From positions 1 through 43,655 of the forward strand of contig MKTT01000102.1 in NCBI GenBank assembly GCA_001898385.1: 43,655 nt of DNA, written 5' to 3'. Within the stretch, counting starts at the first letter, position 1. Every line of letters starts with the position of its first letter. Position numbers and translations under genes: made by a program. Below are positions 35,773 to 42,600 of this stretch, one piece after another. This DNA comes from Planctomycetales bacterium 71-10. GTDB taxonomy: Bacteria > Planctomycetota > Planctomycetia > Isosphaerales > Isosphaeraceae. The notes below the pieces were generated by a model. The model saw nothing but the letters and a program-made list of their open reading frames with translations. It was not told the origin of the DNA and searched no databases.

Positions 35773-36225
35773 ATGCTGTGCAGCAGCCGCCAGGCCCAGG
35801 ACGAGTCGCCGTTCATCAACATGACGCCGATGGTGGACGTCATCCTCTGCCTGTTGGTGTTCTTCATGGCGGCCACCCGCCTGTATGATTGGGACGAGAG
35901 CGAGTTCGCGGTGAAGGTCCCCGAGGTCGCCGACGCCGCCCCCCTCACCGCCGCCCCCGACGACGTCGTCGTGAACGTGGTCGCGCCCGGGAAGGTCGCG
36001 ATCGGGGAGGCGTCGTACGACCTCGACGGCCTGTCCGCCCTGCTCCGACGGGCCCGCGCGCGGTACGCCAACCAGGGCGTAATGATCCGCGGCGGGGCCT
36101 CGCTCGCCTACCAGGACCTGGCCGACGTGCTGTCGGCCTGCGACTCGGCCGGGATCCGCAACGTCCGCCTCCCCGTCCGCTCGCGCGACGAATCGAAGCA
36201 AGCCGGGGGCCCGGACGCCCCCTGA
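35773..36225 (+). CDS. exbD: ExbD/TolR-family protein
   Basis: The 150-residue protein starts at an ATG seven bases after GGAGG. One membrane helix, about residues 20-37, carries the conserved proton-path Asp22 in NMTPMVDVILCLLVFFMAA. The periplasmic domain follows (VVVNVVAPGKVAIG, YANQGVMIRGGASLAYQDLADVLSACDSAGI), as usual for ExbD. It pairs with the ExbB-like protein encoded upstream. No tonB is seen in the window. Confidence 0.92.
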   Translation: MLCSSRQAQDESPFINMTPMVDVILCLLVFFMAATRLYDWDESEFAVKVPEVADAAPLTAAPDDVVVNVVAPGKVAIGEASYDLDGLSALLRRARARYANQGVMIRGGASLAYQDLADVLSACDSAGIRNVRLPVRSRDESKQAGGPDAP

Positions 36226-36262
36226 CGAAGGATCGCCCTACCCCGCCCCCTTGGAGCCGATG

Positions 36263-36970
36263 ATGGACCTCGTCCAGCAGTTGTTCGACTTCGTGATCCA
36301 CTTCAGCCCCGCGTCGCTCAACACGCTCGCGAACGCGGTGGGGGGGACGTGGCTGTACGTCATCCTCTTCGCGATCATCTTCGCGGAGACGGGCCTGGTG
36401 GTCACGCCGTTCCTGCCGGGCGACTCGCTGCTGTTCGCCGCGGGGGCGGTCGCCGCCCACCCGGAGGCCCCGATCCGGATCGTGCCGCTGACCGCGCTGC
36501 TGATCGTCGCGGCCATCCTGGGCGACGCGGTGAACTACGCGATCGGCTGGTACGTCGGGCCCAAGGTGTTCTCGCGCGAGGACTCGCGGCTGCTCAACCG
36601 CGACCACCTGATGCAGGCGCACGAGTTCTACGAGAAGTACGGCGCGAAGACGATCATCCTGGCGAGGTTCCTGCCGATCGTCCGGACGTTCGCCCCGTTC
36701 GTGGCCGGGATCGGCCGGATGAACTACGGCCGGTTCGCCCTCTACAACGTGACCGGCGGGATCGCCTGGGTGGCGATGTTCCTGATCGGCGGGAAGGTCT
36801 TCGCGGGGAGCGAGATCGTCGAGAAGAACTTCAAGCTGGTGATGGTGGCGATCATCGTGGTCTCGGTCCTGCCGGCCGTCGTCGAGTTCGCGCGGGCGAA
36901 GATGAGGGCTCGCAAGGCGGCCGGGCCGGAGACGACGGCCGAGCCGGTCCAGGCGGCCGACGCCGAGTGA
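36263..36970 (+). CDS. DedA-family membrane protein
   Basis: The 235-residue protein has the DedA/SNARE-associated pattern: FAETGLVVTPFLPGDSLLFAAG (about 40-61), GDAVNYAIGWYVGPKVF and RFLPIVRTFAPFVAGIGRM, with hydrophobic segments before and after. DedA proteins are needed for envelope integrity and proton-motive-force balance, and some flip undecaprenyl phosphate or phospholipids. The start is ATG 36263 (GGAG six bases away); ATG 36260 is almost as good. The gene follows ExbD by 37 bases, so it is probably in the same transcript. The C-terminus is a hydrophilic Ala/Glu-rich tail. Confidence 0.92.
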   Translation: MDLVQQLFDFVIHFSPASLNTLANAVGGTWLYVILFAIIFAETGLVVTPFLPGDSLLFAAGAVAAHPEAPIRIVPLTALLIVAAILGDAVNYAIGWYVGPKVFSREDSRLLNRDHLMQAHEFYEKYGAKTIILARFLPIVRTFAPFVAGIGRMNYGRFALYNVTGGIAWVAMFLIGGKVFAGSEIVEKNFKLVMVAIIVVSVLPAVVEFARAKMRARKAAGPETTAEPVQAADAE

Positions 36971-36997
36971 TCGGGGAGGGGCCGCGGGGCGGGTCCG

Positions 36998-37294
36998 TCA
37001 CTCGCCCCGGCGGTCGAGGGCGCGCTCCAGGTCGTCGAGCGGGACCGAGCCGAGGTCGCCCCCGAGCAGCGCGGTGAGCTGGAGCCCGACGAGGGCCTCG
37101 CTGGACCTCCGCCCCCCCTGGATCATGTTCAGGTAGGGCTCGGCCCCGATCAGCACGGCGCGGGGCTTGCCGTGGACGGTGAGGACGTAGCGGACCTGGT
37201 CGTTCTCCAGCTCGCGCAGGATGCCCGGCAGGTTCTGGTGCAGCTCCCGGCTGCCGATGATGCGAACGGGAGAGTCCGAGGTCTTTTCCGCCAT
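36998..37294 (-). CDS. Phd/YefM-family antitoxin-like protein, no adjacent toxin
   Basis: This 98-residue protein has the Phd/YefM layout: IIGSRELHQNLPGILRELE (12-30), then VRYVLTVHGKPRAVLIGAEPYLNMI, the usual N-terminal DNA-binding fold, and a C-terminal tail that normally wraps a toxin. GGAGG lies about eight bases before the ATG. Neither flank encodes a RelE, Doc or VapC-type toxin: DedA ends 27 bases away on one side and the other side is a 374-base gap. It is likely an orphan antitoxin or a stand-alone regulator. Confidence 0.85.
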   Translation of the reverse strand: MAEKTSDSPVRIIGSRELHQNLPGILRELENDQVRYVLTVHGKPRAVLIGAEPYLNMIQGGRRSSEALVGLQLTALLGGDLGSVPLDDLERALDRRGE

Positions 37295-37668
37295 GAACCG
37301 GGCCTCCGCCTGGCTTTCGGATGGTGCGACGCCCCCGATCCTCGGGGGGCCTCCGGCCGCGGAACGCCCCCGCCCTCCGCGAAACCTCGCGAGGATGCGG
37401 CCCGACGCTTGCGACGATGTCCGACTGTTCGTATGAAGATTCGTGCTACGGATGAGGGCGACGTTCCGCCCGATCGATGTCCATCAACGCAGGCCGGAGG
37501 GCCCGACGGCTCCCCGACTGCGGCGGCCGAGACGTGCATCCCGCGCGACGCGGTCCGACTATTTTACTAGGCCACGTCGCCCTTGCAAGTGTCCAAGCCG
37601 TCGCGGGGGCGTTTTGGGCCGTCCTCGGCCTCTCGTCGGGGCCGGGGCGTCTTGGTACAATCGGCGGC
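37295..37668. other. Intergenic region with promoter only
   Basis: No credible gene is seen. Frames across it are Arg/Pro-rich. It includes the probable promoter of the antitoxin gene on one side, which could not be placed, and the extended -10 element at 37653-37661 for the next gene. Confidence 0.5.
37653..37661 (+). promoter_or_regulatory. Extended -10 element placed for leaderless transcription
   Basis: TGGTACAAT (TGn plus TACAAT) ends seven bases before ATG 37669. A normal start 6-8 bases downstream would fall on or next to the A of the start codon. There is no Shine-Dalgarno sequence in the short gap, as expected for a leaderless mRNA. Confidence 0.6.
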
Positions 37669-37938
37669 ATGGATACGCGAACCGACGCCGCCCATTTCAT
37701 GGATCGTGTCCTCGACCCCCTTGCCGGTTCCCTCAACGTCGAGGCGGCGCGGCGGATCCTCGCCCTGGACATCGATCCCGAGGTTCAGGCTCGCGTCGCG
37801 ATCCTGGCCGAGTTGGCCAACGAGGGAGAGCTCACCCCGGACGAGCGGGACGAATACCTGAGCTACGTCGAGGCGGCCGATATGCTGGCCATCTTCCAGC
37901 TCAAGGCGGAGCGACGTCTCCAGGGCGGGGAGCGGTGA
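37669..37938 (+). CDS. Small helical protein paired with the HNH endonuclease
   Basis: The 89-residue protein is predicted to be all-helical and acidic (MDRVLDPLAGSLNVEAARRILALDIDPEVQARVAILAELANEGELTPDERDEYLSYVEAADMLAIF in outline, 11-75). It has no signal or membrane segment. I recall similar small proteins placed directly before HNH genes in planctomycetes and cyanobacteria, but know of no named function. Its stop overlaps the HNH start by one base (TGATG), so the two are translationally coupled. The mRNA is probably leaderless. It could be a partner, inhibitor or specificity subunit of the nuclease; this is inference. Confidence 0.8.
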   Translation: MDTRTDAAHFMDRVLDPLAGSLNVEAARRILALDIDPEVQARVAILAELANEGELTPDERDEYLSYVEAADMLAIFQLKAERRLQGGER

Positions 37939-38336
37939 TGGAGCCGGGGACCCGTGATCTCGTCCGGTCCCGCTCGGGCGGCCGATGCGAATACTGCCTC
38001 ATCCGACAGGAAAACCTCAAGCTGGCCCACCACGTCGAGCACATCATCGCGCGGAAGCATGGCGGGGGCGACGAGGAATCCAACCTGTGCCTCGCCTGCG
38101 AGCGCTGCAACCTCTTCAAGGGATCGGACCTGTCGGGGGTTGACCCGGAGAGCGGTGAGGTCGTCCGGCTCTTCCACCCGAGGGTGCAGAGCTGGGCCGA
38201 GCACTTCGAGTTGCGCGGGCCGTTCATCGCGGGCCTCACCCCATGCGGCCGGGCCACCGTCCGGGTCCTTTCGATGAACGCGGGCCAGAGACTCCAGTTC
38301 CGCGCCGCCCTGATCGCCAGGGGGCGTTACCCTTGA
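37938..38336 (+). CDS. HNH endonuclease
   Basis: This 132-residue protein is a compact HNH nuclease. CEYC (17-20) and CLACERCN (about 51-58) supply zinc-ribbon cysteines, and HHVEHIIARKHGGGDEESNL (31-50) is the His-Asn-His core. The rest (VDPESGEVVRLFHPR, WAEHFELRGPFIAGLTPCGRATVRVL) is a conserved extension typical of this subfamily. The family cleaves DNA, but this group has no assigned biological role to my knowledge. The upstream 89-residue gene overlaps it by one base. Confidence 0.92.
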   Translation: MEPGTRDLVRSRSGGRCEYCLIRQENLKLAHHVEHIIARKHGGGDEESNLCLACERCNLFKGSDLSGVDPESGEVVRLFHPRVQSWAEHFELRGPFIAGLTPCGRATVRVLSMNAGQRLQFRAALIARGRYP

Positions 38337-38367
38337 TCCATGGCCCGAATCCCCCGGAGGTGCGGGC

Positions 38368-39675
38368 ATGCGCTCGGCGAACTGCGCGTCGGTCGTCGGT
38401 CTCTTCCTGCTCTCGTCCCTCGCCGCGGCCGTCGAGCCCGCGCCGACCTTCCGCGCCGGCGTCGCCTCGTGCGACGTCACCCCCGCGGGGCCGACCCCCA
38501 TGTGGGGCTACGCGGCGCGGCATGACGCCCTGTCGAACGGCGTCCACGACCCCCTGATCGCGAAGGTGCTGGTGGTCGAGGCGGGCGGGACGAAGCTGGC
38601 GATCGTCGGCATGGACCTGGGCCGCGGGCCGACCCCCGCGATGATGGCGACGATCCGCGCGGCGCTCGCCCCGCGCGGGTTCGCCGGGGTCATGATCTGC
38701 GGCAGCCACACCCACCACGGGCCGGTGATCGAGCTGACCGACGAGCCCGGCCGCGGCCGGGGGAAGTTCGACGCGGCCGTCGCCTACGCCCGCGAGCTGC
38801 CCGAGACGATCGCCCGCGCCGTCGCCGAGGCCGACGACCGCCTGGAACCGGCGACGATCCGCGCCGCGGCGAAGGACGTCCCGCTGAACCGCAACCGGCA
38901 CTCGAAGCGCTCGCCGAAGTCGACCGACCCGCGGCTGACCGTGATCCGCGTCGACCGCGCCGACGGGTCGCCGCTGACCCTGCTGGTCAACTTCGCCGCC
39001 CACCCGGTCATGCGGCCCTCGGGCGACCTGACGTTCTCCGCCGACTACCCCGGCGCGATGCGGGCCGCGATCGAGGAGGGCCTGAAGGCCCCGGCGATGT
39101 TCCTCCAGGGGGCCGGCGGCGACATGAGCCCGAACTCGCCCCCCGACGTGAAGGGCCCGGACGAGTTCGGCCGCGCCCTGGGCCTGGAGGCCCTGACGCT
39201 GGCCGAGGCCGCGAAGGCCGCCGAGCCCGTCCGGCCGGCGATCGCCGTGACGACGGAATCCCACGAGTTCGGGACGCGACTCGACCTGGCCAACCCGCTG
39301 AACAAGATCCTCTACGGCCGGGCCTTCTTCCCCGAGCTGGTCGAGAACGTCGTCTCCGAGTATGCCGGCGGCATGCGGCCCGAGACGACCACGGCGCTCC
39401 TGGGCGATTCCATCGGCCTCGTCGGCCTCCCCGGCGAGCCGTTCCACGCCCACGCGACTCGGCTCCGCGAGCGGGCGGATCTGCCGCACGCCCTGGTGCT
39501 CGGGTACTGCAACGGCCACTTCCTCTACTTCCCGACCATCGAGGCCACCTCCGAAGGGGGCTACGGCGCGGACCCCCGCATGTCGCCGATCGCCCTGGGC
39601 GCGGGCGAGCGGATGCTCGACCGCGCCCTGATCGCCCTCTATCGGATGCGCGGGAAGTTCCCGGGCGAGAAGTGA
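38368..39675 (+). CDS. Neutral/alkaline ceramidase-like exported protein
   Basis: The 435-residue protein starts at an ATG seven bases after GGAGG and has a signal peptide (MRSANCASVVGLFLLSSLAAA). It has the N-terminal domain of neutral ceramidases: AGVASCDVTPAGPTPMWGYA, the zinc-binding GSHTHHGP (about 110-117), LLVNFAAHP with a further His, and FLQGAGGDMSPN. Full-size ceramidases are about 650-750 residues with a C-terminal Ig-like domain, which is absent here. Planctomycetes carry many such shorter paralogues with unknown substrates, so true ceramidase activity is not assured. Its stop is one base from the stop of the convergent giant gene. Confidence 0.88.
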   Translation: MRSANCASVVGLFLLSSLAAAVEPAPTFRAGVASCDVTPAGPTPMWGYAARHDALSNGVHDPLIAKVLVVEAGGTKLAIVGMDLGRGPTPAMMATIRAALAPRGFAGVMICGSHTHHGPVIELTDEPGRGRGKFDAAVAYARELPETIARAVAEADDRLEPATIRAAAKDVPLNRNRHSKRSPKSTDPRLTVIRVDRADGSPLTLLVNFAAHPVMRPSGDLTFSADYPGAMRAAIEEGLKAPAMFLQGAGGDMSPNSPPDVKGPDEFGRALGLEALTLAEAAKAAEPVRPAIAVTTESHEFGTRLDLANPLNKILYGRAFFPELVENVVSEYAGGMRPETTTALLGDSIGLVGLPGEPFHAHATRLRERADLPHALVLGYCNGHFLYFPTIEATSEGGYGADPRMSPIALGAGERMLDRALIALYRMRGKFPGEK

Positions 39676-39676
39676 C

Positions 39677-42600
39677 TCAGCGCGTCCCGCCGTTGGGGGC
39701 GGGCGCGGTGCGGGGCGTCGAGGACCGGGATCGGGAGACGGCGTTCTTGTAGCCTTCGACCTTGCCGCGGAACTCGGGCGGCGGGGCGAAGCGGACGCCT
39801 TCCTGGTTGTCTCGGATCTGGTCCTGGGGGATGTCGCCGCGGTCCTTGAGGGCGCGGGTGGAGATCGAGTGGTTGCCCAGGCCGGGCAGGTCCGCCGAGG
39901 CGCGGGCGTCCTCGCCGGAGGCCCCGGGCTGGACCTCGATCTCGCGGCCCTCGCCGGCCGGGGCCGACTTGACCTTCTCGTACTGCTTCACGAACTGCTC
40001 CATCTCGGCCCGGCTCATGCCGGTGGCGGCCTCCAGGTCGGAGGTGTCCGCCTGCTTGTCGAGCAGGTCGCGGACGGTGCGGAGGACGAGTTCCGACTGC
40101 GGCTGGTCGCGCGGGGCGACGGTCTCCTCGCCCGCGGCGTCGCGTTCCGGGGTGGGGGCCATCGGCTCGTCGGGCTGGTCGGGGAAGACCTGCGGCGGGG
40201 GGCCGCCGCCCGGCCCGCCGCCTCCGGTGGGGCTGGAGTCGGGCGTCCCCGCGCCGGCCTGGCCCGGCTGGCCCTGGCCCTGGCCGCCGCCCTGCGGCTG
40301 CTGACCCGGCTGGCCCTGGCCCTGGCCGGGTTGGTTCCCCTGGGCGCCGGGCTGGTTCCCCTGGCCGGGCTGGTTCCCCTGGCCTTGCGCCTCGCCTTGG
40401 TTCTTGCCCTGCTGCCCCTCGGCCTGGCCCTGGCCGCGACCCTTCGGGGCCGCCTGGCCCTCGCCGCGGCCTTTCTCCTGGCCCTCGCCCGGGCGACGTC
40501 CTTCGCCCGCGCCGGGCTCGCGACCTTCGCCCTCGCCCTGGCCGCGACCGGGCTCGCGCCCTTCCCCGCGGCCCTGGGCGGACTGCGGGTCGCGACCCTG
40601 GCCCTGGCCGGGTTGAGCGCCCTGACCCTGGTTCGGCTGACCCTGGCCCGGCTGCTGGCTTTCGCCCTGACCTGGGCCCTGCCCCGGTTGCTTGCCCTGA
40701 CCCGGGCTCTGGCCCGGCCCCCGGCCTTCGCCCTGCTTCTCTCCCTGGCCCCCCTGCCCTTGACCCTGTTCCTGGCCCTGACCCTGGCCCGGGCTTTGTC
40801 CTTGGCCCTGTTCCTGGCCCTGCTGCCCGGGCTGCTGACCCTGGCCCTGCTGGCCCTGGTCGGCCTTCCGCCCCTGGGCCGCCTGCTGGGACTGGGCGTC
40901 GGACTGCGATGGGCTCTGGGGCTGCCCGGTTCGGGCGTCCTGGGCCTGGTTCTGGGCGGGCTGACCTTCGCGGCCGGCGGTGGGGTTGCCCGAGGGGGAC
41001 GGCGTGGACGGGTCGGAGGGAGTCCGCGCGGAGTCGGGACGCGGCGTGGCCTGGGGCTCGTCGCTCGGCGAAGGCTCCTCGATGGGCTGGTCTTCCGGCT
41101 TCGCCGGCTTCTCGGCAGGCTTCTTGGGATCCTTGGGATCCGGCGAGCGGTGCTTGGGGTACTGCTCGTCCTTCTTGGCGTCGTCCTTCTTGGCGTCGTC
41201 CTTCTTGGCGTCGTCCTTCTTGGCGGCCGGCTCGCCGGCGTCGGTGCGGGACTTCGGATCCTTGGGATTCGCCTTGGGCTGGGCGTCCTTCCGTTCGGGC
41301 TGGTCGGCGCGGTCGGGCTGCTCGGCCGACTCGCGGGCGTCGTCGGACCGCGCGGCCTTCTCGGAGCCGTCGGGGCGGGTGTTCGGATCCTGCATGCGTT
41401 CGTCGGCCCGGGCGTTCGGATCGGCCTTCCGGACTTCGGCGGGGTCGCCCTCGCCTAGCTTCGGCTTGCCGGCGTCATCTTTCCGGGGCTCGTCCTTCTT
41501 CGCGTTCGGATCGCCGGGGCGACGCTCCCCGGGCCGAGGCTGGGCGTCGGGCTTCTCGCCCTCGGCGCTGGGCTTGTCGCCGGGCCGAGGTTGGGCGTCG
41601 GCCTTCTCACCCTGGGCCCGAGCGTCGGGCGACGAGGGGTCGCCCGCTTGCGGGTTGCGCGGAGCCTGACCGGCCTGGGGGCGGGAGCCGTCGGGGCGAG
41701 GCTTCTCGCGACCCTGCGGCCCGGCGTCCGGCTTCGGCGTCCCCTGCTGGGGCTGGCGGCCGGCGTCGGGGCGGCCGGGCTGCTCGGGCTTCGCGCCGGG
41801 CTGCGAGGGGTTGGCGCGGTCGCCCGCGGTCGCCTGATCGGGACGAGCCGGGTTCGCCCCGTCGTCCGGCGCGTTCGGGTCGCGCGGTCGGCCCTGGGCC
41901 GGGTCGCTGGGCTTGGTGCCCGGACGGCCGGCGTCGGACTCCGAAGGCTGCGGAGCCGTCGACGGTTCGCCCGGCTTCCGGCCGCCCTCGTTTTCACGAG
42001 ACATGCCGGTCGGCTGATCCTGCCGCCCCTGGCCCTGCTGCTTCTGACTGGTTTGGCCTTGCTGATTCTGGCCGGACTGGCCCTGCGGGCTCTGGGATTG
42101 GGACCCTTCTTCGCTGCGAGACTGGGGATCGACCTGGCCGGGCTGAGTCCGTCCGGCCTGCTTCTGGGCCCCCTGTCCGGGCTTGCCGCCGCGATCCTGC
42201 CCCTGTCCGGGCTGGGGCGAATCGTTCTTTTCGTCGCCGGGCTCGCCGACTTGACCTTGCGACGTCGACGAATCCGGTTCACCCGCCTGTCCGGGCTGGC
42301 GACGCCCCTTCGAGGCGTCCTGTTCGCCCGCCTGCCCGGGCTGCTTTCGCTCGCTGGACGGGACCCGTTCGTCGGGGCGTCCCTGAGACGCGGAGGGGTC
42401 ACGGTCATCGGGCTGGCTGCGGTCCTTCGACGGATCGCCCTGGCCGGCGCGGCCGGGCTGACGGTCGTTGGCGTTCGGCTGGTCGGGGGCGTCGGATCGG
42501 CCGTCGTTCGTCCGGCCGGCCTGGCCCTGCTCCGGCTGACCGGACGGCTGCCGATCCCCGGGCCGGCCGGAGGGCTGGGCGTCGTCCCGGCCTTCGGCGG

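Noticed and set aside
37150..37539. Possible toxin gene next to the Phd-type antitoxin
   Set aside because: The overlapping frame is a shifted reading of the antitoxin gene with Arg/Pro-rich composition, and nothing like RelE, Doc or VapC is seen.
39869..41458. A Leu/Ala-rich plus-strand frame that looks like a membrane protein
   Set aside because: It is the complement of Gln/Gly/Pro codons. The minus frame ends in an ordinary conserved-looking domain and continues through the whole region.
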